DNA of 64,000 nt from Platanthera guangdongensis (Eukaryota; Streptophyta; Magnoliopsida; Asparagales; Orchidaceae): contig CM077164.1 in the NCBI GenBank assembly GCA_039583875.1, forward strand, positions 65,751,628-65,815,627, read 5' to 3'. The translations under genes were made by a program, and so were the position numbers. Every line of letters begins with the position of its first letter. Position 1 is the first letter of the stretch. Shown in pieces: positions 22,181 through 32,296 of the stretch. The notes under the pieces are model-generated. The model saw only the letters and a list, made by a program, of their open reading frames with translations. It was not told where the DNA came from and did no database searches.

Positions 22181-22540
22181 GGACTTTCCTTTGGCCAACC
22201 ATCGGGCGCTACCACCGTCCCAATTAGCTAGATGAGAGCCTGACGGCGAGTGTTGAGCATCAACCGGACTTTCCTTTGTCCAACCATCGGGCGCTACCAC
22301 CGGCCCAATCAGCTAGGTGAGAGCCTAACGACGGGCATTGAGCATTAACCGGACTTTCCTTTGGCCAACCACCGGGCACTACCACCGGCCCAATCAGCTA
22401 GGTGAGAGCCTGACAGAGGGTGTTGAGCATCAACCGGACTTTCCTTTGGCCAACCATCGGGCGCTACCACCAGCCCAATCAGCTAGGTAAGAGCCTGACG
22501 GCGGGTGTTGAGCATCAACTGGACTTTCCTTCAACCAAGT
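22181..22540. repeat. 85-bp tandem array between convergent genes
   Basis: Units starting GGACTTTCCTTTGGCCAACC begin at 22181, 22266, 22351, 22436 and 22521, an exact 85-bp period with four full copies and one partial. Each has GGGCGCTACCACC, CAATCAGCTAGGTGAGAGCC and GTTGAGCATCAAC. The array lies between the 3' end of antisense gene B and the 3' end of pol. Confidence 0.95.
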
Positions 22541-22697
22541 ATAATGTTATTCCTGCCAAGCAAATGAATCATCATCAAATAGTAAGATCGTGAAAAAAAC
22601 TATCTCATTACTTTCACGGGTAGAATCACTTCAAGTCATCACCGCTCCAGGTGTGACTCAGGGTCTCGCCCTCCACATTCCGGAGGTGATACCCTCC

Positions 22698-24296
22698 TCA
22701 TCTCAACACTTCCTCTACGATGTACGGGCCTTTCCAGTTAGAGTTGAGCTTTCCCACGGTAGCTGATCTTCCAGCTGCATCCACCCTTTTCAAGACCAAG
22801 TCCCCTTCCGTGAACTGTTTGATTTGAACGTGCTTATCAAAGTACTTGGTCATTCTCCATTTGACCTCTTCCTGCCGGATAATCGACATGTCGCGCAGCT
22901 CCATGTCAAGGGAAAACAGAAGCTCATCCTCGTTCTCGGCCCGCCACTCTTCTCCACCTTCCTCTGCCGCCGCCGCCCGCGGTGTCCGAACCTCGAACTC
23001 GATAGGATGTACTGCTTTGCAGCCATGAGAGAGTTTGAAAGGGATCTTACCTGTGGCTGCGTTGGGGGTGGTCATCAAGGCCCATAGGACTGAAGGAAGT
23101 TGTTCTACCCAACTCCCCTTCAAGTTCTCAACTTTCTTCTTCAAGAGGTTTACAATGATCTTGTTCTCCGCCTCCACCTGCCTGTTGCTCCTGGGGTGGT
23201 GGACCGAGGTAAACCTGAGGTCAATCCCAAGTTGTCCACAAAAGCTGATGAACTCCGCGCTGGCAAACTGAGGCTCATTATCCGTGACAATGGCCTGGGG
23301 TAACCCGTGCCGGCAGATGATCTCCCCCCATACGAAATTTCTGATTACTTGGGAGGTCATCTTGGTCAGCGCCTTTACCTCCAACCACTTAGAAAAATAA
23401 TCGATCATCACCAACAAAAACCTCCTCTGCCCGTTGGCCTGGGGGAAAGGTCCTACCAGATCCATTTCCCAGATGGCGAAGGGTCGGGGTGTCGTGATAC
23501 TCCTGAGCCGCTGAGCTAGTTGAAGTTGGAGAGGCGCGAACAACTGACACTTATGAAACTTTTTTGCGAACTCAGCGCCATCATGCCCCAGGGTCGGCCA
23601 GAAATATCCTTGTCTGACTGTCCTTCCTTCCAAGGTCCGTCTTCCAGAGTAACTCCCGCACTCTCCGGAATGGACCTCTTCCAAAATCCTCGGGACCTCC
23701 CTCTCGGCCACGCAACGTGCCAACATCCCTGAGAGGGTCTTTCTGTATAGCTGCCCGTCGCGCATGAGGTAGTATGCCGACTTATGCTTGAATCGTTTCT
23801 TATCCATCCCCTCTGGGTACTTCCCCGTGCATAGGAAAGTTGCAAAAGGATCAATCCATGAGGGATGCTGATCCACCTCCATCAGATCCCTCTCTTCGAT
23901 GGACGGGCAGAACAAGTCGGTGATGGTGCCACCCACCCGGGGTCCGTGCTTGGCCAATTGATCTACCTGATCTTTTTCTTTCCTTGGAACGTGTCGGATG
24001 GAGAATGTCTGAAACATGTCGATCACCCCTTTCACCTTTGCCAAATACAATTGGAGAGTTGGCTCCCTTGCCTCGAACTCCACATTGATCTGGGAGGCCA
24101 CCACCATGGAATCTGTGAGGACCTCCACATCATGCACTCTCAGCTCTCTGGCCAGGACCAATCCTGTTATCACTGCCTCGTATTCGGCTTGATTGTTTGT
24201 GATGGGAAAATGAACTACCACAGTTTTCTCAATCTTTGCTCTCTGGGATCTCTCTAAGATCACCCCACCCCCAAGGAATGTCTTCCTAAAGCCCAT
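22698..24296 (-). CDS. Tat second RNase H and integrase
   Basis: A 532-residue open frame. Residues 10-115 hold the extra RNase H typical of Tat elements: GGGVILER, NNQAEYEAVITGLVLARE near 34-51 and LTDSMVVASQI near 60. Integrase follows. In its zinc segment H209 is present, but the second His is Tyr (SYSG) and the first Cys of CxxC is Phe (FHKC), so zinc binding is probably lost. The catalytic triad is intact: D279 (MDLVGPF), D339 (TDNEPQF) and E375 (NRQVEAENK), a D,D35E spacing. The C-terminus has FTEGDLVLKRV and NWKGPYIVEEV, the usual end. It is joined upstream to RT through a frameshift near 24290. Confidence 0.93.
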   Translation of the reverse strand: MGFRKTFLGGGVILERSQRAKIEKTVVVHFPITNNQAEYEAVITGLVLARELRVHDVEVLTDSMVVASQINVEFEAREPTLQLYLAKVKGVIDMFQTFSIRHVPRKEKDQVDQLAKHGPRVGGTITDLFCPSIEERDLMEVDQHPSWIDPFATFLCTGKYPEGMDKKRFKHKSAYYLMRDGQLYRKTLSGMLARCVAEREVPRILEEVHSGECGSYSGRRTLEGRTVRQGYFWPTLGHDGAEFAKKFHKCQLFAPLQLQLAQRLRSITTPRPFAIWEMDLVGPFPQANGQRRFLLVMIDYFSKWLEVKALTKMTSQVIRNFVWGEIICRHGLPQAIVTDNEPQFASAEFISFCGQLGIDLRFTSVHHPRSNRQVEAENKIIVNLLKKKVENLKGSWVEQLPSVLWALMTTPNAATGKIPFKLSHGCKAVHPIEFEVRTPRAAAAEEGGEEWRAENEDELLFSLDMELRDMSIIRQEEVKWRMTKYFDKHVQIKQFTEGDLVLKRVDAAGRSATVGKLNSNWKGPYIVEEVLR

Positions 24297-25431
24297 CCAC
24301 CATCACCTTCCAAGGGACCGGACGAGTGAGTTCCGCCTCCACCACCTCGACCACATAATCAGCAAGAAAATCGGCCATCTCCTGGGCCTTGATCGAGAGG
24401 TGGTGAACGAAGGATATGTCGAACTCACTCAACTCCACCGACCACTTCGCCAACCTCTCGGAGTGATCCACTCCCTCAAAGATGTTGAAGAGGGGGTGGT
24501 CAGTCAGTACCCGGATGGAGTGCGCTTGGAAGTAGGGTCCGAACCTCCGAGCCGAGAAAACTATGGCAAAAGCTAACTTCTCCAGAATCGGATATCGGAG
24601 TTCTGCCTTCCGCAAGACCCTACTCACATAATAGATGACAATTGCTTATTCCATTCTTCCCGGACCAAGACGGAGCTCCAGGCCTCTGCTCCCACCCCAA
24701 GATACAGGGACAAGTCCTCCCCTTCCTTGGGCCCTTGGTGGAGCGAAGCCTGAGCCAATTGCCTCTTCAAGTCTTGGAATGCCTCCTCGCACTCTTTGGA
24801 CCACTCGAACTTCTGATGCTTTGAAGAAGAAGGAGCACTTCTCTCTTGCCCGAGAGAGGAACCTGCTCAGCCCGACCAACTTTTCTGTTAGCCTTTAGGC
24901 CTCCTTGGCGTTCCAAGGCGACCCTAACTCCATGATTTCCTTGACTTTGTTAGGGTTGGGCTCTACATCTGCAGGAGTAAGGAGATGGCCTAGGAACTTA
25001 CCCCTACTTTCCCCGAAGACACACTTTAAGGGATTTAGCCTCATCTTGTACTTCTGCAGGGTGCTGAAGATCTCTTCCAGATCCCGGAGGTGAGAGTCAA
25101 CATCCCAACTCTTGATCATGAGATCATCTACGTACACCTCCAGGTTCTTCCCCTTCTGCTTTTGGAAGACTCGGTCCATCATCTTTTGATACGTTGCCCC
25201 CACATTCTTTAGCTCATAGGGCAACATCTTGTAGCAGTAGCATCAGTCCCCTGTGATGAATGAGAGATCTTTTATGTCGGGCGGGTGTATCCTGATTTGA
25301 TGATAACCTGAAAAAGCATCTAAGAAACTCATCACAGAAAAACCGACGACTGAGTCAACCAGCATGTCGATCCGAGAAAAGGGATAACAATCCTTAGGAC
25401 ATGATTTATTTAATAAAAAAAAAATCAACAC
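24286..25431 (-). pseudogene. Tat reverse transcriptase and first RNase H
   Basis: Pieces in three frames give a gypsy RT: LNKSCPKDCYPFSRIDMLVD, MSFLDAFSGYHQI, then after a stop at 25240 MLPYELKNVGATYQ and the active site VYVDDLMIKS. From 24895 to 24630 the RT thumb reads only with frame changes (LVGLSRFLSRARE). The first RNase H (24627-24286) has LEKLAFAIVFSARRF, VLTDHPLFNIF and WSVELSEFDISF. The run of A at 25417-25426 appears to be the site of one frameshift near the start of RT. RT and RNase H would convert genomic RNA to DNA; this copy cannot. Confidence 0.9.
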
Positions 25432-25441
25432 ACATCCTCCA

Positions 25442-27013
25442 CTAGCCGTCTCGTTTTTTAACCATTACAACATTGAAGACCCAGTCAGAGTATTGGATTT
25501 TGGATACGAAGCCGACCTTGAGGAGCTTGGTCACCTCCTCCTTGATGGGCTCGGCCAACTTATCCGCTGTGGACCTCTTCTTCTGCTGGATGGGGCGGGC
25601 TTCTGGATCCAGGTTGAGGCGGTGGCAGGCAACGTCTGTATTGATCCCCGACATCTCTGTCGCGCTCCACGCGAAGATGTCCACGTTCTTCTGCATGCAT
25701 TCCAGCACCCCCTGGTCCTCCGAGCTCAGCCACCCACTGATCCACACGTTCTCCACCCTGCCACCCTGGGTGAGACCGTTCATCTCCATCACCTCCTTGG
25801 CAACCTCCAGTAGGGACTGCTCTCCCCATTCTCCAATGGCTCCCTCACCTGGGACTAGGACCTCCTCGACTTCCTCCACATCCATCACCTCGGCCGGCTC
25901 CTTCTTAACTCCTTTCTCCACCCCCACCTGGGTGCGGACATCTTCCTCCACTTCCATCTCCTCCACCTCTCTTTCGGCCTCCTGCCGGGACAGCTCCTCC
26001 ATCCTCCTCTCCATCTTCTCAGCTCCTCCCTGCCAAGATATGGACTTCACCGCGGTGACATAACACTCTCGTGCCACCTTAGGGTGTCCCTGGACCCTGA
26101 CCTGGATGCCCTCAGCGTTGAACTTCAAACACTGATGGAAAGATGAGGGTACACAATGGAAGACACAGATGAGGGGCCGTCCAAAGATAGCAATGTAACT
26201 GTTGGGCGTGTCCATGATGACGGACCTACAGTTTATGGATTCCCCCACCCCAAGGTAACATTGACTTCTACTCCTTCCACCTCCTTCCTCTCCCGAGAAC
26301 CCAAAGAGAGGTACATTTGAGGCCAGCAGCCCTCGGGCCTCCACCTTCATCGCGTCGAACTCCTTCTTGAAAATGACATTGACCGAACTCCCGTTATCGA
26401 TGAGGATCCGGGAGACAGTAAAATTCTCGACCGCGATCTGGACGACCAACGCGTAGCAAGAAGGATCCTTATGATCCGACATGTCCTTCCTAGAGAAGGT
26501 GATCTTCTCCTCTGGGGTTGAGGCTAGAGATGTGGAGGCAACGCTCCGGCGATACATAGTATGGAGACTCGCCTTCCGGGAAGCTTCAACTCCCCCCCCC
26601 CCCTCGTGGATCACTTTGATCCCTCCTCGGTTTCCGACATCGGCCTTATCCTCGCACCGATCTTCCTCTCCCCTAGGCAGGACCTCCTCGATCCTCACCT
26701 CCTGGCGGGGTTGTTGCTGCTCTCTGTTTCCCCTCATCTCGAGGAACTCCGGGCACGTGACCGTAGCATGGCCCTCTTCCTGGTGGAAGTCGCAATAGGG
26801 CAACTCCACCCTGACTTCCCGCCTTCTCATTTGCTGACCTCTCCTCCTCTGGGCTATCATCATAGCATGACGTTGATCGGGGAGAGGGTGCCTTTGGCCC
26901 TGCCTCCAGCCCTGGGGGTTGAACTGACCCTGGCCCCACTGACGGTTGTCTCCTCCATGGAAATCTCTTCGCTGGCCTTGGTCCCACCACTCTTGTTGCC
27001 TCCAGCCGAGCAA
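25442..27013 (-). CDS. Tat gag C-terminus, zinc knuckle and protease
   Basis: A 523-residue open frame. Residues 1-65 are Gln/Gly/Arg-rich. Residues 74-87 form the zinc knuckle C74, H77, H82, C87 (YCDFHQEEGHATVTC), in the CxxHxxxxHxxxxC form used by Tat elements. The protease follows with ILIDNGSSVNVI, its active-site DNGSS at 206-210. After a long acidic linker (VEEMEVEEDVRTQV) the start of RT appears (GFVSKIQYSDWVFNVVMVKK), where the frame is lost in the A-run. Gag upstream is in other frames. Confidence 0.88.
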   Translation of the reverse strand: MLGWRQQEWWDQGQRRDFHGGDNRQWGQGQFNPQGWRQGQRHPLPDQRHAMMIAQRRRGQQMRRREVRVELPYCDFHQEEGHATVTCPEFLEMRGNREQQQPRQEVRIEEVLPRGEEDRCEDKADVGNRGGIKVIHEGGGGVEASRKASLHTMYRRSVASTSLASTPEEKITFSRKDMSDHKDPSCYALVVQIAVENFTVSRILIDNGSSVNVIFKKEFDAMKVEARGLLASNVPLFGFSGEEGGGRSRSQCYLGVGESINCRSVIMDTPNSYIAIFGRPLICVFHCVPSSFHQCLKFNAEGIQVRVQGHPKVARECYVTAVKSISWQGGAEKMERRMEELSRQEAEREVEEMEVEEDVRTQVGVEKGVKKEPAEVMDVEEVEEVLVPGEGAIGEWGEQSLLEVAKEVMEMNGLTQGGRVENVWISGWLSSEDQGVLECMQKNVDIFAWSATEMSGINTDVACHRLNLDPEARPIQQKKRSTADKLAEPIKEEVTKLLKVGFVSKIQYSDWVFNVVMVKKRDG

Positions 27014-27088
27014 ATTGTTCGGCTCTTAGCGACCCCACCTCGGCTGTTATTGTTACTGCTGCTGTTGTTCCCTCTGTCGGGGTTCAAC

Positions 27089-28030
27089 TCACCTCACCTC
27101 CTGACCTCTGCCACCTCCTAGCATCTCCTCCTCTGTGGCCCATCTGGCCAACTTCCGAGCAAAGTCCGGGTTCGACGCCTCTCCGTCGACCTCCCTTGCT
27201 ACCATCTCCATCAACTCCTCAAAAGAGATAGGAGGCACCCTCTTCAGCTCCATCCCGAAGAAGCCCTTCTGCAGCACCAGGATGAAGATCATCATCACGG
27301 TATGCCCTGACATCTACTGCACTTGGAGGACCTCCTCTTGGAATCAGTCCGCGTAGCTCCCCAGTGTCTCATTCACTCCCTGCTTGATGTGGAACAGGGA
27401 CTCGGACTCCCTCTTCCTCTTCTTCAAAGTGGTGAACCTCAACATGAACCCCCGGCACAAGTCCTCGAAACAGTAGATAGAGCTGGTCGGTAGCTGGTGG
27501 AACCAATCTCTTGCCTTCTCCTTGAGGGTGATGACGAAGAGTCTGCACTTAAAGGCATCTGACATCTGTCTTATCGAAATCACATCCTCGAACCACCGGA
27601 TGTGTTGAACTGGGTCGTCCTTCCCGGTGTAGTAGGACATCTCCGGCTCGCGAAACCCCTCTGGAACTGGGGCGGATGAAACCAACTCGCTAAAGGGGCT
27701 GCCTCCCACTACTGGACGAACAGGGGGATCTTGCATGCCCACCTTGTCGATCCGGCCTCCACTCGCCGAGCCGGGGAATAACACTCGCCCCTACAGATCT
27801 CGCTCCCTCCCCTCCTCTACTACCTCCTTCCCATCTCGCCGAGCCGGGGAGACCTCGCCCAGGGCTGGGGCAGCGACGACTGGGACTGCTGGCGTCGGAC
27901 ACTCGGCGCGCGTGCCGAGTACGAACTTGATGAGGCTGATCACCTCCAGCCGGAAATCCTCAAACACCCCGAGGGTGGCGAGAGGAGGTGGGGGGTGACG
28001 AGTCGTCCCTGTCGGATCCCTGACCTTCAC
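27089..28030 (-). pseudogene. Tat gag, N-terminal and capsid part
   Basis: Frame 27344-27784 has the gag core: FREPEMSYYTGKDDPVQHI, WFEDVISIRQMSDAFKCRLF, ARDWFHQLPTSSI and FMLRFTTLKKRKRESESLF. A stop just after ETLGSYAD breaks it. The continuation (27313-27089) has GMELKRVPPISFEELMEM and ARKLARWATEEE. Upstream, 27791-28030 is a Pro/Ala-rich leader-side frame. Gag builds the particle that packages element RNA. The 186-codon plus-strand frame at 26561-27121 is only the antisense shadow of this region. Confidence 0.85.
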
Positions 28031-28075
28031 CTCCAGTCATCGAGCTCACGGAAGATTTTTGGTGCTGACCACGCT

Positions 28076-28095
28076 CCACGCTCACCGCACTAAAA
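28076..28095 (-). other. Primer-site region of Tat element
   Basis: The minus strand reads TTTTAGTGCGGTGAGCGTGG directly after the 5' LTR. It occupies the position and has the length of a primer binding site. It resembles the site at 10174; the tRNA is not identified. Confidence 0.6.
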
Positions 28096-28772
28096 TGTTG
28101 AAACCAAAGAATCGGTCTCTGTGGAGTTCGACCCTTGGGGAAGGGGTGATCGCACACTTACTTCTCACTCACAAGCCAAACAACTAGAGACTTTGCACGA
28201 GGAATAAACCAAAGGCTCTAGCATGGAGGTCCCACCACACACCCAGAAGATCTTAGAGTGCTTCCCCTCCTTAGCCAAGTGCTGAGCTAAAGATACCTCA
28301 GAAAGCGCAAGAAGACCAGAGAACAAGTAAGCATGCCTTCTGAGATATCTCATTGAGTCTATTTATAGTTTTCTGAAAACGGTTTACAAATAGCGTACCT
28401 CCGCTGTTCAAAATAGCTACGGGCAGGCCAACGGGAGTAAAATGACAAGAATACATCACTGGGCGAGTGGTCCACAAAATTCCACTCGCCTGGCGTGGCG
28501 AGTGCTTGATGAGGCTGGCACTTGCCACCGCCTCGAGGGCCAGCGCGAGTGAGGGCCCGGCCTGCCCAACTCGTCGGTTACCTGCCGAGATGACAGGGGC
28601 GAGTGCGAGCCCACTTGCTACACTCGCCCCTTCTACACTCCCCCCCTTCCCAGGCGAGTCGGACAACCCCCAAACGTACTTGGCCCCCACCCGACTCGCC
28701 GGGAACTTGTACTGCGCCAAAATGACTGGCCCGACTCTTGCTAACATCACTCGCCTGATACGTGGTTGTACA
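28096..28772 (-). repeat. 5' LTR of Tat element, 677 bp
   Basis: Same ends and internal order as 17669-18343. Rich in ACTCGCC words upstream of the TATA box on the minus strand. Confidence 0.93.
28359..28368 (-). promoter_or_regulatory. TATA box in Tat 5' LTR
   Basis: CTATAAATAG on the minus strand, about 265 bp before the LTR end. The same site is at 17931-17940 in the 3' LTR. Confidence 0.75.
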
Positions 28773-28777
28773 GTCAT
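28773..28777. repeat. Target site duplication GTCAT, right
   Basis: Directly follows the right LTR and equals 17664-17668. Confidence 0.9.
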
Positions 28778-29105
28778 CTTTAATATCATAAGCAAGTCTA
28801 TTTAGCAAGAAAAGGATCTTCAAATTTGACATGCTTAATAAAATAAATGATCTTTCAAATCTATCCACAATAGATTTCTTTTTAAATACACTAAATTCTC
28901 ATTTCATCCTTAATATCACAAATAGCGATCTCTTTCGCGCAGCTCTGGCGGATGGAAAATCTATATTCCAACACCCGTCACAGCTGTTTTTAAACTGTTT
29001 GGGACAGCTATGCATGCCCAGCTTTTTGAAAATCAAGTTTGATAGAGCTGTTTTTGAGAAATTATGAGGGGGCAGTTTTAGTGGTTCGTAAATAGATTTT
29101 TTATT
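28778..29105. other. Flanking DNA, no gene
   Basis: AT-rich continuation of the sequence interrupted by the Tat insertion. No motif seen. Confidence 0.5.
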
Positions 29106-29109
29106 GGCG

Positions 29110-30470
29110 CAAAAGCAATTTTTTCGGTCTGTATGCGATTTCTTCGCTCAAGCACATTTTTTTGCTGGGACGTGATTTTTTTGCCCGAATACGATATTTT
29201 CTCATGTGCGCGATTTTTTCACCCGGGCGCGAATTTTCCGCCCGGGCGCGAATTTTCCGCCCGGGCGCGAATTTTCCGCCCGGGCGCGAATTTTCCGCCC
29301 GGGCGCGAATTTTCCGCCCGGGCGCGAATTTTCCGCCCGGGCGCGAATTTTCCGCCCGGGCGCGAAATTTCCGCCGGGGCGCGAATTTTCCGCCGGGGCG
29401 CGAATTTTCCGCCCAGGCGCGCATTTTCAGCCGGGGCGCGAATATATCGCCCGGGCGTGAATTTTCCGCACGGGCACGAATTTTCTTCTCGTGCACGAAT
29501 TTTCCGCCTGGACGCGCTTTTTCCATCTGGACGCGATTTTTCCTCCCGAAAATGACTTATTCGCCCGTACGCAATTTTTTTGCCCCAGCCGTGATTTTTT
29601 CGCCGGGACTTGATTTTTTTCGCATAGAGCGCATTTCTTTATTTGTGCAAATACAATTTATTCGGCCCGTATGCATTTTTTTCACCAAGACGTGATTTTT
29701 TCGCACGTGCGCGCTTTTTTCGCCCTGATACGATTTCTTCGCCGGTGCACAAATTTTTTTTCCCCGGGAGTGACTTTTTCGCCCGAACGCGAATTTTCCT
29801 CTCGGAAGCGACTTTTTCGCTTGGACGTGACTTTTTCGCCTGGACGTGATTTTTTCGCCTGCGCGCGATATTTTTGCTTGGGCGCGTGTTTTTCGCCCGT
29901 TCGCGTGTTTTTCGCCCGGTCGCGTGTTTTTCGCCCGGTCGCGTGTTTTTCGTCCGGTCGCGTGTTTTTCGCCCGGGCGCTTATTTTTCGCCCGGGCGCG
30001 TGATTTTCGCCCGGGCGCGTGTTTTTTGCCCGGGCGCGTGTTTTTCGCCCGGGGGCGTGTTTTCGCCCGGGCGCGAGTTTTTCGCCCGGGAGCGAGTTTT
30101 TCGCCCGGGCGCGAGTTTTTCGCCCGGGCGTGTTTTTTTCGCCCGGACATATTTTTTTCGCTTTAATGTTTTTTTTTTGTGGAGCGCATTTTTTGCCCGG
30201 CTGTGTTTTTTCTCCTGGACGCATTTTTTGCATCCTGGCAAAAATATCTCGCTCATGCAAAAATATCGTGTCCGATCGAGGAAAAAAGCGGCCGAGAGAA
30301 AAAATCTCGCACGTGCAAAAAAATCACGTCTCAGAGAAAAAATTGCGCCCGGGCGAAAATATCGCGTCCTGGTGAAAAAATCACTCTCGGGCAAAAAAAA
30401 CATGCCCGGGCAAAAAACATTGCGTCGAAGACGAAGAATCGCGTCCGGGAGAAAATAATTCATTTATGTA
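29110..30470. repeat. 19-bp palindromic array with orientation switch
   Basis: The unit GCGCGAATTTTCCGCCCGG repeats with a 19-bp period; 29221-29400 is almost perfect. Its centre CGCCCGGGCG is a perfect palindrome. From 29420 to 29870 the units are diverged (TTTTTCGCC...). A second fairly regular block (TTTTTCGCCCGGTCGCGTG type) runs from 29880 to 30135. After about 30245 the T-runs become A-runs (CGCCCGGGCGAAAAT), so the last 220 bp are in the opposite orientation. Six long ORFs in this region are translations of the array. No gene is present. Confidence 0.93.
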
Positions 30471-31255
30471 AAAACTTCGTATAGCTTTTCTGAGAGCTCT
30501 CAGAGTTTTTTCTACCAAACAGTCTGCAGTTCTGTTTGTAGAACTCTTTCTAAGAGCTCGACTAAATTTTACCAAGTAAGAAAAGAATCTTCGAAAATGT
30601 CACAATTATAACAATAAAAAAAATTCTAACTCGATTTGAACAAATTAAGAAACAAATACTATCGTGATACTCATCGTGTACAGGGACAAGATAATTAACA
30701 AAAAATTATTGCAATTATTAATAAATTATATGTATACTGAGATGTAATGATGATTTTATAAATTCTAATCCGCAAACATGAGAAATTATGAATTACTTGC
30801 ATGAAATTTCTCTACCCTTAATCATAGAAATATGTTAATATATGGGCAAAATAACAACTTAATATATTGCACTAGTCAAATTTTAAAAAAAATATGTGAA
30901 AGTAAAGTACATACTTCTGAAATATATCTTTCGATGCATAAACTAAATAAGCTCGCATAGCAGAGGTCCAGAACTTCATACTCAATAAGCCGTGATCTGT
31001 AGCTCTGATTTCAGGACGCCGGTGGATCTTCTACCATGGTGGAGAGAGTATGGATGACAACAAGAAAGAGCACGCCGGTAAACAGTCATGGCCTCCGTCC
31101 CAAAAGTGCCGACCAGCGTGCTCTCTCTCGTTGTCATGCAAGCACGCCAACCAAAGTAAAAAAAAGCGGTAGAAAACTCAACCCAAGCACCTAATCAAAT
31201 TGTGCTACTCCGGATCAGAGTAGGAAGAAGAAGGATGAAGAAGGGGCGAAATCAT
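30471..31255. other. Array flank and AT-rich DNA
   Basis: 30485-30570 holds CTACCAAACAGTCTGCAGTT followed by GAGCTC words. A close copy of this segment is at 33810-33885, so it may be an end of a small transposon family. The rest is AT-rich without coding signal. Confidence 0.5.
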
Positions 31256-31261
31256 ACATAC

Positions 31262-31438
31262 CTTCTTTTCGCAGAACATAGGGATCATCAGTGAGATAAC
31301 GAAGCTCCAACGGTGAATCGCCAGCACAAATCCATATCCGCCGCAAGATCTCTCTTCGAACCATTCAAATCTCTGCGGATCACATGAGATACACGACGAA
31401 ATCGCAAGCAGTTGGCATCCCTGGGAGAGAAGAACCAA
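31262..31438 (-). pseudogene. Possible first exon of a host gene
   Basis: On the minus strand a TATA box (31531-31541), a leader with CTAGGGTTTGC, and ATGs at 31438 and 31364 are followed by an AAG|GTATGTATG donor at 31261. From the ATG at 31364 the exon would encode MVRREILRRIWICAGDSP and onward. From 31438 it opens MVLLSQGCQLLAISSC. TATA, leader and donor together look like the start of a normal plant gene. No downstream exon can be recognised before the repeats at 30480, so it is probably a captured or cut fragment. I do not recognise the protein. Confidence 0.35.
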
Positions 31439-31530
31439 GCAAACCCTAGATCTTTCTAGGAATACACCAGAATATAAAAAGTAGAAGGGCCGGCGAGGGC
31501 TTTTCGGGGGATCTCTCGTCCGCTCTTTCG

Positions 31531-31541
31531 TTTATATATAC
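31531..31541 (-). promoter_or_regulatory. TATA box upstream of possible exon
   Basis: The minus strand reads TATATATAAAC, 90-170 bp before the candidate ATGs, at the end of a GC-rich leader. Confidence 0.4.
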
Positions 31542-31559
31542 CTCCTAAATATCTTTAAT

Positions 31560-32296
31560 TAATATCGTATATATATATAACTGAGTAAAATAATCGGTAA
31601 TTATGCTTGCATGATTAAAATAGCTTCGTGGCGTACTAACGCAAGGTTTCGCACGCGTGTCGGTTGTTGAGATGAGGGTTTCGAAATGAGTTATCCTAAA
31701 GAGTGAGGAAAGAGTTTTGTACGGGGGGGGTCAGGAGTTAAACGTGTCGATTTCAGTGGGCAAGAGTTAGAACAGAAACGACCATCGGAGTATGATGGAT
31801 AGACGGTTTAGTAGCAGACATTTGCAGACCACACGATGTTTTGGTCCTTCTGTACTATGTGAAATCTAAGAGAAATACTACGGTGACGACGGTGGACGCT
31901 GCTTATTGTCCTGTATTAATGAGGAGTCTGTAAAGGAGATGAGGTCCATGCAATTTTGACTTGTGTCATACACTTTTGCGCGGGACACTCATCGTTTGTG
32001 GCTGCTCATTGGTTGTGTAGATGATAAATTTTTTCCACGGTCCTGACCTAAAAATTTTCCTGAAATCTAGGTAGAGGAATGAACCCTTGAACCAGAGTTT
32101 TTTTCCGTGCCTTTCTCGCAGGGGTGTGAGACGGCTGGGATCACGCGATCTTCAATTCAACGGTGGAAGCGCAGCAAAACAAACTGTATCTAGCGGCTGG
32201 ATAAACTCGCGCTACATCGAACGGCGGGATATGCCTCTCGCGCACATACGAGAAACTCACCTAATTTTTTTTTCATTGAACCGCGATAAATTATTA
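31560..32296. other. No gene seen
   Basis: Unique sequence without supported frames. The ORF at 32087-32395 runs into a MITE and is not credible. Confidence 0.5.

Larger units (their letters stand above)
17669..28772 (-). mobile_element. Complete Tat-type Ty3/gypsy retrotransposon
   Basis: The element is 11,104 bp long, with LTRs at 17669-18343 and 28096-28772 that both start TGTTGAAACC and end GGTTGTACA on the plus strand. It has perfect GTCAT duplications outside. On the minus strand the order is LTR, primer site, gag, zinc knuckle, protease, RT, RNase H, a second RNase H, integrase, and a 4-kb tail, then LTR. The YCxFHxxxGH knuckle, DNGSS protease and second RNase H with NNQAEYEAVITGL mark the Tat clade. 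The tail carries two genes on the opposite strand and an 85-bp repeat array. Stops and frameshifts in gag and RT make it inactive. Confidence 0.93.

Noticed and set aside
26561..27121. 186-codon plus-strand ORF, and 25473-26063 (196 codons)
   Set aside because: Both are antisense shadows of the Tat gag-protease frame, which has recognisable zinc-knuckle and protease motifs.
29101..30463. Six long ORFs (up to 197 codons) with RPGxNFPPGREFSA-like repeats
   Set aside because: A 19-bp period read in three frames gives 19-residue repeats on both strands by arithmetic. No start context or independent coding signal.
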